Source: Pedobacter sp. Leaf176 (GTDB taxonomy: Bacteria > Bacteroidota > Bacteroidia > Sphingobacteriales > Sphingobacteriaceae). Taken from it: 64,000 nt of DNA. This document shows, piece after piece, positions 50,192-59,784 of this stretch (position 1 is its first letter; the number at the start of each line of letters is the position of its first letter). The position numbers were made by a program, and so were the translations under genes. The DNA lies in the NCBI RefSeq assembly GCF_001424305.1, contig NZ_LMPD01000006.1, forward strand, positions 513,285-577,284, written 5' to 3'. The notes under the pieces were generated by a model. That model was not told the DNA's origin. It did not search any database and saw only the letters and a list, made by a program, of their open reading frames with translations.

Positions 50192-51925
50192 TTATAAATT
50201 ACCATTTCTTATTTCATTTACTGCGAAATCAACAGCTCTGGCAGTAAGTGCCATATATGTTAATGATGGATTTTGACAAGCAGAGGATGTCATACAACTT
50301 CCGTCAGTTATAAATACATTTTTTGCTGAGTGGATTTGATTATTAGAATTAAGAACAGATGTAGCAGGGTCAGTTCCCATACGAGCGGTTCCCATTTCAT
50401 GTATAGTCGAACCTCCAGGCTTATTATAATTAAACATACTTACATCAGAAAAACCTGCATCTTTTAACATAGTGGCACAAGTTTCCTGAATGTCTTTCAT
50501 CATATTTTTTTCATTCTCTTTAAATGAAAAATCTATTTTGACTAAAGGCAATCCCCATTTATCTTTTTGCGTTTCATCTAATGAGATTTGATTTTCGAAA
50601 TAAGGCAAACATTCACCCCAACCTGCCATCCAGATCGTCCAAGGACCTGGCGTTGTTAATTTAGATTTAAAATCAACTCCAAACCCCAGCTCACCTTGCC
50701 TATCTTCCCATTCTTTACGTTCTCCATCACCTTGAATATTATAACCTCTTTTAAAATCTAAACCTTCACTTTCTTTTAAGTTTCGGTACCTTGGGATTAG
50801 AAAACCACATGGTCTTCTACCTTTATAATATTTATCTTCGAATCCTTTAAAAACACCATAAGCACCTGCAGATGAATGATGATCCATTAAATTGTGTCCA
50901 AGTTGGCCGCTGTCATTACCTAATCCAGAAGGAAACCTTTTCGACTTTGAATTTAGCAATATAGAAGTTGTAGCAATCGTTGAAGCATTAACAAATATAA
51001 TTTTGGATTTGTAAATAAGAGTTTCATTCGTATTTGCATCTATTACTTTAACGCCAGAAGCCTTTTGTGTTTCTTCGTCATATAAAATTTCGGCAACAAT
51101 AGAAAACGGCCGCAATTTCAAATTGCCTGTTTTTTCTGCAGCGGGAATAGTTGAACTGTTGCTACTGAAATAACCTCCAAAAGGGCATCCCCTGTTGCAT
51201 AAATTTCTATTTTGACAGGGTCCCCGGTCATCCCAACCACGAGAAAGGTTTGCAACTCTTGCTATAGTTAATACTTTATTTTCTTTATTTTTTATCGATG
51301 TTTTTAAGTGACTTTCTACACAATTTAGTTCCATTGGTGGTAGAAATTGTCCATCGGGTAGATGCGGCAAATTTTCTGCTTGTCCACTTACCCCAATGAA
51401 CTGCTCAACATAATCATACCACTTTTCTAAATCTCTGTATCTAATCGGCCAATCTACGCCAACCCCATCTTTCTTATTTGCCTCGAAATCTAGATCACTA
51501 AAACGGTAACACTGTCTTCCCCAAGTTAAGGATTTACCACCAACCTGATAGCCTCTTAACCAATTAAATGGCTTTTCTTGTATATATGGATGAACTTTGT
51601 CGCTTACAAAGAAATGTTTATCTGCCGGACTGTAAACATTACTATGAATTGGATCTTCTTGTATATCCTGAAGCGTGTTGTGTAATCCATTTTTAAATTC
51701 CCAGGGTTTTAAGTTGGCTGTAGGATAATCAATAATGTGCCTCACGTCTCTTCCTCTTTCCAGCAATAATGTTTTTAACCCTTTCTTACACAATTCCATT
51801 GCAGCCCAACCACCACTTATACCAGAACCAATTACAATGGCATCGTAAACTTGTTCTGTATTAGCAGTTGTATCCATAATTATTTCGTTGCCCACGATTT
51901 TTGATTCGGTTTCAAAGGTGTACAA
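50192..51925 (-). CDS. GMC-type FAD oxidoreductase with predicted Fe-S cysteine motif
   Basis: YDAIVIGSGISGGWAAMELCKKGLKTLLLERG; GPCQNRNLCNRGCPFGG (CX5CX3CP); TARMGTDPATSVLNSNNQIHSAKNVFITDGSCMTSSACQNPSLT. Confidence 0.93.
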   Translation of the reverse strand: MYTFETESKIVGNEIIMDTTANTEQVYDAIVIGSGISGGWAAMELCKKGLKTLLLERGRDVRHIIDYPTANLKPWEFKNGLHNTLQDIQEDPIHSNVYSPADKHFFVSDKVHPYIQEKPFNWLRGYQVGGKSLTWGRQCYRFSDLDFEANKKDGVGVDWPIRYRDLEKWYDYVEQFIGVSGQAENLPHLPDGQFLPPMELNCVESHLKTSIKNKENKVLTIARVANLSRGWDDRGPCQNRNLCNRGCPFGGYFSSNSSTIPAAEKTGNLKLRPFSIVAEILYDEETQKASGVKVIDANTNETLIYKSKIIFVNASTIATTSILLNSKSKRFPSGLGNDSGQLGHNLMDHHSSAGAYGVFKGFEDKYYKGRRPCGFLIPRYRNLKESEGLDFKRGYNIQGDGERKEWEDRQGELGFGVDFKSKLTTPGPWTIWMAGWGECLPYFENQISLDETQKDKWGLPLVKIDFSFKENEKNMMKDIQETCATMLKDAGFSDVSMFNYNKPGGSTIHEMGTARMGTDPATSVLNSNNQIHSAKNVFITDGSCMTSSACQNPSLTYMALTARAVDFAVNEIRNGNL

Positions 51926-52455
51926 GCAATAAAATTTCCAGGTATGTAATCATAAGATAAGCCCTGAGATGCACCAAGTTCTGAACTGCAATATCCCTCA
52001 ACTGTAAGTTGTTTTAACAAGGTAAAAAAAGGACGACCCACTAGTTTATTATTTATTTTGTTTAAGATCTGATATCGGTATGTATCACTCTCTTCGAAAT
52101 GTTTTAATATTTCAGTACGCTGCAATAAGGTGCAACGCTCAAACGATTTATTAAATAGATCATATGCGTATCCCTGAACACTTTCAAGACCATTTAAAAA
52201 TTTATTTTGCTCTACTTTAGCTGTGCAATTATGCAGTACGTTTATGATGTAATTTTGAACACCGGAACTCTTAGCCCCTGGCGTATCCGTTTCCGGAATA
52301 ATCGTTTCTGCAAGTTCAGCTATAAGCACTTTAAAATCAGTAAACTGACTTAAACTGATCTTTTTATGTAAGTCGAACCATTTGTAAGCAGAAAATGAAG
52401 AAATACCTAAGGCGCTTAAAGCTAAAATACCTCTTATAGATGTTCGTCTGTTCAA
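51880..52455 (-). CDS. Gluconate 2-dehydrogenase subunit 3 family protein (Tat-like leader)
   Basis: MNRRTSIRGILALSALG; LIAELAETIIPETDTPGAKSSGVQNYIINVLHNC; overlaps the start of the GMC gene. Confidence 0.85.
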   Translation of the reverse strand: MNRRTSIRGILALSALGISSFSAYKWFDLHKKISLSQFTDFKVLIAELAETIIPETDTPGAKSSGVQNYIINVLHNCTAKVEQNKFLNGLESVQGYAYDLFNKSFERCTLLQRTEILKHFEESDTYRYQILNKINNKLVGRPFFTLLKQLTVEGYCSSELGASQGLSYDYIPGNFIACTPLKPNQKSWATK

Positions 52456-52554
52456 AATGAGCGGGGATAGTTATAAAAAGTAAAGGTAAATATTAATCGA
52501 ACAATTCTTTGATAATTAGCGGTATTATTTTTTTTTATTCAACATTTAAAGTTT

Positions 52555-53415
52555 TTGATATATATTTATCAATTATCCACAATCTATAACTTAATGAGGC
52601 CTATTTTCATCCCGGTTAGTATCCAAAAGTACAACAAGAGTTCAAGTTTTTTAAGGTCTGAAATAAAGTTAATAAATGAAAATTTCAAAAAACTTTACAG
52701 TGATACACCTGACATTTCAATTGTTATACCAGCATATAATGAAGAAGAAAACATCTTAAAAACTTTATTTTCCTTATCCAATACGAAAACAAAATATACT
52801 ATTGAAGTTATAGTTGTAAACAACAATTCGAAAGATAAAACTGAAGAACTGATTAATGCCTGTGGAGTTATCTGTGTCAACGAGATGAAACAGGGTATTA
52901 CTAATGCGAGAAATGCTGGTTTAGCTGCAGCAAGAGGAACATATATTATTAACGCCGATGCAGATACGATTTATCCTGAATCGTGGATTGACAGCATGGT
53001 AGACCCGCTTAACGAAAGTAATAAAATTGCATTAACCTATGGAAGATTTTCTTTCATTCCCGAAGAAACGTCAAGAGTTTTATACTTTTTTTATGAGTAT
53101 TTATCTGATTTTAACAGGCATATAAACAGGCTGTTTAAAGAAGAAGCACTAAATGTTTATGGGTTTAATTCAGCGTGTCGCAGAGAACAATGCTTAAATG
53201 TTGAGGGATTTGTTCATCCTCCGGGAACGAACGAGGATGGTTGGCTAGCAATGAAATTACGAAAAGCTGGCTTTGGTAAACTACATTGGGTTACAAATAG
53301 CGAAAGTATTGTATGGACCGGTGACAGGAGAATAATTGTTGATGGTGGAATTTATAAATCTACTTACGATAGATTTATAAAATATTTCAACTTTAAACAT
53401 ATAAAAAAAAATTAA
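52555..53415 (+). CDS. GT2 family glycosyltransferase (likely start ~52594)
   Basis: ISIVIPAYNEEENILKTL, IVVNNNSKDKTEELI, AGLAAARGTYIINADADTIYP. Confidence 0.92.
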   Translation: MIYIYQLSTIYNLMRPIFIPVSIQKYNKSSSFLRSEIKLINENFKKLYSDTPDISIVIPAYNEEENILKTLFSLSNTKTKYTIEVIVVNNNSKDKTEELINACGVICVNEMKQGITNARNAGLAAARGTYIINADADTIYPESWIDSMVDPLNESNKIALTYGRFSFIPEETSRVLYFFYEYLSDFNRHINRLFKEEALNVYGFNSACRREQCLNVEGFVHPPGTNEDGWLAMKLRKAGFGKLHWVTNSESIVWTGDRRIIVDGGIYKSTYDRFIKYFNFKHIKKN

Positions 53416-53419
53416 TCTA

Positions 53420-54538
53420 TTAAATAAATTCCTGATAAACCGCTTCAATACTTTTAGTCATAGTAGAAATATTAAATTTTTCCTGAACTGTTTTTTCTGC
53501 TTCAGCCCCTAGATTCTGAATTAATTGTTTATCCAGAATTAGACTTTGAAGCGCAGTTGCCAAACTTTCTACATCAGCAGGAGGAACGAGCAAACCATTT
53601 ACACCATCTTCTATCAAATCTGTGATGCCATCAATTTTTGATGCCAATATTGCTTTTCGCATAGACATTGCCTCTAATAATGCAATCGGCAAACCTTCCC
53701 ATAGCGATGGTAAACAGAAAACGTCAATTGCGCTTAAAATATCAGGTATATCACTCCTAAAATCTACAAAAGTAATGTATTTATCAAGACCTAAATCTTT
53801 CGACAATGCAAGCATCTGAATCTTTAAATCTCCGTCTCCAACAATTAAAAAACGAACGTTCTCTTTTTTAGGAAGAACCGCTATTGCTTTAATAAACTTT
53901 AAAGGAGATTTTTGATTTGTAATCCTAGCAATGTATCCAACCAAAATTGAATGCTGATCGATGCCAAATTCCGACCGTATATTTTTAAATTCCTTATCCG
54001 GATTAAACTTGAAACGGTTTATTCCATTGGCAATTACGGTTGCATTTGACATTGGAAATTTATTTTTTCCTTCTATGAGATTACTTTTTGAAACACAAAT
54101 CGTTTTATTGGCCACAGCAACGAGAAACCTTTCACTCATGCTTCTGATAAACTTCACAATTTTACTCTGGTCAGGATGGAATGACCAACCATGAACCGTA
54201 TAAATTAATGGAATTTTAAGCATCTTAGCACTGTAAAAAGTGTTTGAATTGGCTCTGGTACCATGTGCATGAATTAAATCGATCTGCTCCGTTGATATAA
54301 TCTGTTTTACTTCTTTCCAAACACTAACATTGAATGGCTTTTCAGTGCTTACAACATAAGTTTTAAATCCGGCAAGTTTTAGTTTTTCAACCATTGGCCC
54401 TTCTGTAAAAGATAAAATTACAGATTCGTATTTAACTTTATCCAAGCTATTCACCAAATCCAATACATGGGTTTCACCACCACCAACCTGGCCTTGCCTA
54501 ATAGCATGTAAGATTTTTTTTCTTGCAGTTGTCATCAT
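53420..54538 (-). CDS. GT4 family glycosyltransferase
   Basis: ILHAIRQGQVGGGETHVLDLVNSL, DLIHAHGTRAN, FCLPSLWEGLPIALLEAMSMRKAILAS. Confidence 0.94.
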   Translation of the reverse strand: MMTTARKKILHAIRQGQVGGGETHVLDLVNSLDKVKYESVILSFTEGPMVEKLKLAGFKTYVVSTEKPFNVSVWKEVKQIISTEQIDLIHAHGTRANSNTFYSAKMLKIPLIYTVHGWSFHPDQSKIVKFIRSMSERFLVAVANKTICVSKSNLIEGKNKFPMSNATVIANGINRFKFNPDKEFKNIRSEFGIDQHSILVGYIARITNQKSPLKFIKAIAVLPKKENVRFLIVGDGDLKIQMLALSKDLGLDKYITFVDFRSDIPDILSAIDVFCLPSLWEGLPIALLEAMSMRKAILASKIDGITDLIEDGVNGLLVPPADVESLATALQSLILDKQLIQNLGAEAEKTVQEKFNISTMTKSIEAVYQEFI

Positions 54539-55767
54539 TTGGCACTAGATTTTTTTTGCTCTAATTCCTCTACAATTCCTTCATTGTAATGAACTGTTGC
54601 GGTAGATATTTCATTCGCTTTTCTAGCCTTAAATAATGAAAGTACTTGCAAAAACATAAAAACCGGCACTTTCACCAGGGCATTATAAACGGCTTTGGGT
54701 GCATTAAAATAGTTTAAAGCAACAAAGAAAATTGCGAAGAAACTTGAAATGGCTATGAGCCAAAAAATTAACATATTACTTAGGAAGAATAAATCTATGA
54801 AAATGCAACATACTGATAGCCCTGCAATAATAAATAAAGGGGGTCTCGAAAAAATAAGCCCACAAAGGAATTGATTTCTATTGAATCGGAACAAACCTGT
54901 AAAGATGAGTTTTACACCTTTGCCTGCGTATTTAAACCAGGTATTTATCCACCTGGCACGTTGATTTACTAATTGTTGAGATTTCGATGTTTTTTCATCA
55001 TAAACGATTGCCTTTTCTGCGAAGGCTATTCGTTTACCACGATTTAAAATCTCCATTTGTAAAACCTTATCAAAACCAGCACCTTCAATTGATAACTTTT
55101 CTAAACATTCTTTATAAAAAGAAGTTGTAAAAGCCATACCAGAGCCAGCTAACGAAGCTGATGAACCATTGTCAAACAAAAGCTTCCTATCAATAAACCG
55201 ATAATAAATATCACCAGCCTCGTCAAGACAGGCATAATCGGTATTTAAATTTTTGGCTTTCCGTACGCCCTGAACAGCAAGATAGTCTAAATCAAAAAAT
55301 TTATTCAGCTCATTAAGATACTCTGGATCGACTAAATTATCACTATCAATTATGGTTAAAAGTTTATGAGGTCTGATAAATCTGTTTACAGCAAAAAAGT
55401 GAGATTTAGTGTTACTGGCTAGTTTTTCTTCTGGTCTTAGCAATATAACTTTATCACTATTGAAGTCAAGACCGGTGATATCGCAATCATCGGCAACCAC
55501 ATAAACCATATAATTATCATAGTTCAGGTTCAAGATTGATTTAACAACACCTGGCAATAAGGTAGTTTGTTGATAAGCCGTGACGATTATACCATAATCA
55601 TATTCACCTTTATTCGATACTATTATGGTCTTACTTTCATTTCTAAAAAAATGAAAAATATATAATAACACCGGAAGCAGTAAATTAAAGCCAACGATTA
55701 CCTGAAAAATAATAAAAATTGTAATCAAAGCTTCCATATTAGGTATTGTCTGATAAAGTATGCTCAA
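54535..55767 (-). CDS. Membrane GT2 family glycosyltransferase
   Basis: YDYGIIVTAYQQTTLLPGVVKSIL, LTIIDSDNLVDPEYL, QQLVNQRARWINTWF (QRxRW). Confidence 0.92.
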   Translation of the reverse strand: MSILYQTIPNMEALITIFIIFQVIVGFNLLLPVLLYIFHFFRNESKTIIVSNKGEYDYGIIVTAYQQTTLLPGVVKSILNLNYDNYMVYVVADDCDITGLDFNSDKVILLRPEEKLASNTKSHFFAVNRFIRPHKLLTIIDSDNLVDPEYLNELNKFFDLDYLAVQGVRKAKNLNTDYACLDEAGDIYYRFIDRKLLFDNGSSASLAGSGMAFTTSFYKECLEKLSIEGAGFDKVLQMEILNRGKRIAFAEKAIVYDEKTSKSQQLVNQRARWINTWFKYAGKGVKLIFTGLFRFNRNQFLCGLIFSRPPLFIIAGLSVCCIFIDLFFLSNMLIFWLIAISSFFAIFFVALNYFNAPKAVYNALVKVPVFMFLQVLSLFKARKANEISTATVHYNEGIVEELEQKKSSAK

Positions 55768-56938
55768 TAGCGATGTATAAGTCTTTCACACTATTTTCCC
55801 ATGTATGTTTTAGCGCAAAATTTCTTCTGTTATCTTCCAGTTGGTCGCTATTCTCATCTAGCGCCTGCTCAATCATTGTGACATATTGCTGCTTATTTTC
55901 GGCAAGGTAAACGAAATCAGAAAAGGTTTCCATAGCTTTAGTAGCGGTTGCTACAACAGGTTTCCCAATTGCTAAATACTCATCAATTTTTCGTGGATAA
56001 TTGCCGATTGTAACCATATTAACAAGTTGAGGATTTATACAAACATCAAACGCATTTATAAAGTCAGGTAAAATGTTAATTGGCTTATTTCCAGTAAATA
56101 TTATGTTGTTAAAATCATGTAGCTCACTAGCTTTAAAAATATCATCCTCCTGCCCTACCAGAACAATAGTCCATTCTGGTTTTGTGAGGGCTATATGAGC
56201 AATAATATCTTTGTCTAAACGGATGCTTTGAAGTGCACCAACATAACCTATAATTGGCCGTTTAATGCTTTCCAGACCTAAAATTTCGAGCTGAATTTTT
56301 TTCCTAAAAAATATTTCTAAGTCACAGCCTTGCCCTATGTAAAAAGAATTTGGGTTATATTTTCTACAGTAATCAGCTAGGAAAGTAGAATTTGCCACGC
56401 AAAGGGTATTTTTGGCAATTAACTTAGGTTCTAGAATTTCTCCATGCTTTTTCCAATAGTCAACCCCAATCATGTAATCTCTTGAATAATAAACGCTGGC
56501 CTTCGGTTTTAGAAAATCATTCAAGAAATAACCTTTAAACATTTCATTATCATTAAAAAGGATGAAATTTTTAAAACCCAATTTCTTAATTGCCTTTAAT
56601 ATTGATTGGGATAGCTTTTTGTTGTTAAAATGATTTACCAGATTGAATATGGCTGTAACTGGAATCCAATTTATAGATTCTACCATACAATCTGGGTACA
56701 AATTCCATAAGTTATCTTGAACTTCAATCAAGCCATTAGCTTTACCTTTAATAACATCTAATCTAAGCTTAGTTTTAGGATTTTTTTTATCCCTGTAAAG
56801 TGTTATTCTATCTAAAGGAGAATTGATGTATAGAACTCTATTTGTTTTACTAATTTCAATTGCAATATTTTTGCAATTACTTCCAATTTCAGTATCCCAT
56901 GGTTGCTGACCAACAATTACAAAATCTTGTCCTTCCAA
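55739..56938 (-). CDS. Glycosyltransferase (GT1/GT4-like, GT-B fold)
   Basis: RPIIGYVGALQSIRLDKDIIAHIAL, NAFDVCINPQLVNMVTIGNYPRKIDEYLAIGKPVVATATKAM. Confidence 0.88.
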   Translation of the reverse strand: MEGQDFVIVGQQPWDTEIGSNCKNIAIEISKTNRVLYINSPLDRITLYRDKKNPKTKLRLDVIKGKANGLIEVQDNLWNLYPDCMVESINWIPVTAIFNLVNHFNNKKLSQSILKAIKKLGFKNFILFNDNEMFKGYFLNDFLKPKASVYYSRDYMIGVDYWKKHGEILEPKLIAKNTLCVANSTFLADYCRKYNPNSFYIGQGCDLEIFFRKKIQLEILGLESIKRPIIGYVGALQSIRLDKDIIAHIALTKPEWTIVLVGQEDDIFKASELHDFNNIIFTGNKPINILPDFINAFDVCINPQLVNMVTIGNYPRKIDEYLAIGKPVVATATKAMETFSDFVYLAENKQQYVTMIEQALDENSDQLEDNRRNFALKHTWENSVKDLYIAIEHTLSDNT

Positions 56939-56948
56939 TTTTGGTTGA

Positions 56949-57734
56949 TTAAAATTTTCTTAAATAAAGACCTGAATAGCAGTTGACATATCTGTAAGCA
57001 GTTCTTAAATGCCTAACAAAAAAATTGTCACTATTGCGCCACATATTTCTGTGCATAGTACTTGGCTCAGAAGAAGAATTAACCTGTTCTAACACAGATT
57101 TGTGCTCATCAAAAAAGAACGCCTTACCGCCATGTTTGATAAACGACATCATCATGCCAAATTCTGTTTTATCACCGGATGTACCCTCAATATATCGACC
57201 GAATTTTTTAAAATAAGAGCTTCTTTTTAAGTGTGGGTGGTCGCTATATAAAGCAAATTTATTTAATCCAGGATACCACCATTTAAAAAGCATTTCAGAG
57301 AAGCCATGTTTGTAACTCTTTAGATAAGGATATTTTTCGTAAGCATAAAAACGAACCACATCAAAATCTTCCCGCTCCATCAACAGAGAGTGACCATTTT
57401 TTAAATTTTGTGCGAAGTTTTCTAATGGAATAAAATCTTCCTGTATATATAAAGTGAATGGTGTTCTGACGGCATCCAAACCTTTGTTTAAATTATTTCC
57501 TAAGCCTTTGTTAACAGGTGTGGTAATTAACTTAAAATCGTATTGATTGCTTAAACTATTAATATAACTGATGTGTTCCGTCGAACTGCTGTCGTCTGAA
57601 ATGATAATTTCCTTAAACATACAATTCGCTTTCTTCAACTCCAAAAGCAAACGCTCTAAAGATTTACTACGGTTGTAGTGTGTAATCATTAAGGTTATGT
57701 CATCAAAATATTCAACTTTCGTTGTAGTTTCCAT
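56949..57734 (-). CDS. GT2 family glycosyltransferase
   Basis: ITLMITHYNRSKSLERLL, EIIISDDSSSTEHI, LGNNLNKGLDAVRTPFTLYIQEDF. Confidence 0.9.
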   Translation of the reverse strand: METTTKVEYFDDITLMITHYNRSKSLERLLLELKKANCMFKEIIISDDSSSTEHISYINSLSNQYDFKLITTPVNKGLGNNLNKGLDAVRTPFTLYIQEDFIPLENFAQNLKNGHSLLMEREDFDVVRFYAYEKYPYLKSYKHGFSEMLFKWWYPGLNKFALYSDHPHLKRSSYFKKFGRYIEGTSGDKTEFGMMMSFIKHGGKAFFFDEHKSVLEQVNSSSEPSTMHRNMWRNSDNFFVRHLRTAYRYVNCYSGLYLRKF

Positions 57735-57743
57735 TCGCTCTAG

Positions 57744-58367
57744 TTATAAAGATATCTTTTCCCATGAGGAAGTTTGTTTATTATATTGCTTGATCACTTT
57801 AGCAGGATTGCCAACTGCAACAGAGAATTCAGGAATATTTTTGGTTACGACACTTCCTGCACCAATTATACAATGTTTTCCGAGTGCCACCCCTGCGGTA
57901 ATTACACTATTTGCTCCAATCCATACATTATCAGCAATTAAAATGGGTTTGCAAGAAACTTTTTGAAGCGAGGGCGGAATGTCTACATCTTCGTAACCAT
58001 GGTTTAAACCAGATATTACAATATTTTGAGCCATCATAACGTGGTTGCCAATTGTAACTGGTCCAATGATTACATTGCCCATACCAACAATTGTTTTATC
58101 ACCTATGATTACATCGCCAACGCCATTATTTACTGTTGCGAAATCTTCAATAACCGACTTATTACCAAGATGAAAATTATTAAATGGAAAAACATCCAAC
58201 CTGGTATTGTACCTGACAATTGCCCCTTTACCTCTTTTATGTTTAAAAGGATTTAAAAACAATCTTACCCATAAACGAGGCTTATTATCATTGGCAGGCA
58301 TTAGCATACTCAACGCTAAGCTTTTTAATTTGGGATTCGATTTTATTTTGGAAATGATTGAGGCCAT
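57744..58367 (-). CDS. Left-handed beta-helix (hexapeptide) acyltransferase
   Basis: IIGDKTIVGMGNVIIGPVTIGNHVMMAQNIVISGLNHGYED...IADNVWIGANSVITAGVALGKHCIIGAGSVVTKNIPEFSVAVGNPAKVIK. Confidence 0.93.
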   Translation of the reverse strand: MASIISKIKSNPKLKSLALSMLMPANDNKPRLWVRLFLNPFKHKRGKGAIVRYNTRLDVFPFNNFHLGNKSVIEDFATVNNGVGDVIIGDKTIVGMGNVIIGPVTIGNHVMMAQNIVISGLNHGYEDVDIPPSLQKVSCKPILIADNVWIGANSVITAGVALGKHCIIGAGSVVTKNIPEFSVAVGNPAKVIKQYNKQTSSWEKISL

Positions 58368-58371
58368 TATA

Positions 58372-58470
58372 TTATTCGTTAAAATCTTCTGTATCTGATT
58401 TTTTTCTTCCTCTGAAAAAACCGATTATAAAGAAAATTATAGCAGGTACACTAAATATTTCCCAAGGCAT
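58372..58470 (-). CDS. Candidate 32-aa small membrane protein
   Basis: Reverse strand MPWEIFSVPAIIFFIIGFFRGRKKSDTEDFNE*; single TM plus basic/acidic tail; fits exactly between two co-oriented genes (1 nt from the upstream stop at 58472, 4 nt before the acyltransferase start at 58367). Confidence 0.6.
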   Translation of the reverse strand: MPWEIFSVPAIIFFIIGFFRGRKKSDTEDFNE

Positions 58471-58471
58471 A

Positions 58472-59755
58472 TCAGGCTATTTTAATTAATTTTTTTTCTT
58501 TTAATTCTCTATCCAACTTGGGCATCATGTATACAAACACTATTGAAGCATATACTATAATGGTTGTGGGCATGGTGTTAATTACCTCATTACCGTAACT
58601 ACAAAAAAGAATTCCTGCAAAACCAGATGTTAATGCAATGGCCTTAACTTTTAATCCTTCATCTTCTATATCCCAAACAATGCCACAACATCGTCCCAGT
58701 ATGTACACCATCATGCAAATCCAAATGGTAAAACCAACAATGCCATACATGGCCCAAACCTTTACCCAATAGCTATCTGGCTGTACCTTCGATAAAAATT
58801 TATCGGCGTTATAAGCCATTCCATTTGAACCAACAACACCTAAGCCACCCCCAAATGGAATACCGCTCATATACTCTTTTAAAACCCTTTGGGAGGCTAA
58901 CCTTACATTTAGGGAAGGATCATCTGGATTTAGAGAACTTCTAAACCTGTAGATGTTATAATTTCCATTACCAATATTAGTGAACTTAAGGAAGCATAGA
59001 AATAATATAGCTAACGCACCACCTAAAATTAATACTTTGAATTTTTTACTAAGTAAAATGGCAACAAAGGCTCCGGGTACTAAAGCAAACATTGCACCTC
59101 TCGTACCAGAAATTAACATTCCATATAACATCAGGGCCGAACATGTCAATAATATAATTCTTACATTCCTTTTAACTGGTCCTAAAGCCAATATTAAAGT
59201 AAGTAAACCAATATGGGCCTGCGAAGCACCAAATTGTGCCGCTTCAGAATAAAATGAGAATACCCTTAACCTACCCCATAATACATGTGTTACCGCACCT
59301 CCATTGTCTAAAAATATCCTATCCCCCTTTGACAAGCCTAAATGCAATTGCTTTATGCCGTCTAAAGCCGCAAGAGTTGATAACGCAATGACAATTATTA
59401 AGAAATAATCTAAATCTTTGTTGGTTTTAAAAACTAAAAAATACAGCGTGACAATCAGTAATGGATACTCTGCGGCAGACCTAATTTCTTTAAGCCATCC
59501 TATTGTACTCGCACCAGCTGGATTAGCAACCTCGAGCACACTTAAAAAAAACCAAAATAAGAAAAGATAAAACAAGTCATTATTTAAGTTTTTCCAATTT
59601 TCTTTAGGAACCGAAAAGATTGCACATATAAAAGCAATCAACATGATTACTTCAATGAGGATACCAATAGGAAACATTATTCCTAATTCCCTAGAAATAA
59701 GCCAGTAAACGAAGCAATAAATTAATAATATATAAACAACAACTTTAGCAACCAT
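58472..59755 (-). CDS. O-antigen polymerase/ligase-like (Wzy) membrane protein
   Basis: Multi-TM; LMLYGMLISGTRGAMFALVPGAFVAILL; VRLASQRVLKEYMSGIPFGGGLG. Confidence 0.85.
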   Translation of the reverse strand: MVAKVVVYILLIYCFVYWLISRELGIMFPIGILIEVIMLIAFICAIFSVPKENWKNLNNDLFYLFLFWFFLSVLEVANPAGASTIGWLKEIRSAAEYPLLIVTLYFLVFKTNKDLDYFLIIVIALSTLAALDGIKQLHLGLSKGDRIFLDNGGAVTHVLWGRLRVFSFYSEAAQFGASQAHIGLLTLILALGPVKRNVRIILLTCSALMLYGMLISGTRGAMFALVPGAFVAILLSKKFKVLILGGALAILFLCFLKFTNIGNGNYNIYRFRSSLNPDDPSLNVRLASQRVLKEYMSGIPFGGGLGVVGSNGMAYNADKFLSKVQPDSYWVKVWAMYGIVGFTIWICMMVYILGRCCGIVWDIEDEGLKVKAIALTSGFAGILFCSYGNEVINTMPTTIIVYASIVFVYMMPKLDRELKEKKLIKIA

Positions 59756-59784
59756 AAATACTTAACGCAGTTATATTATTTTAA

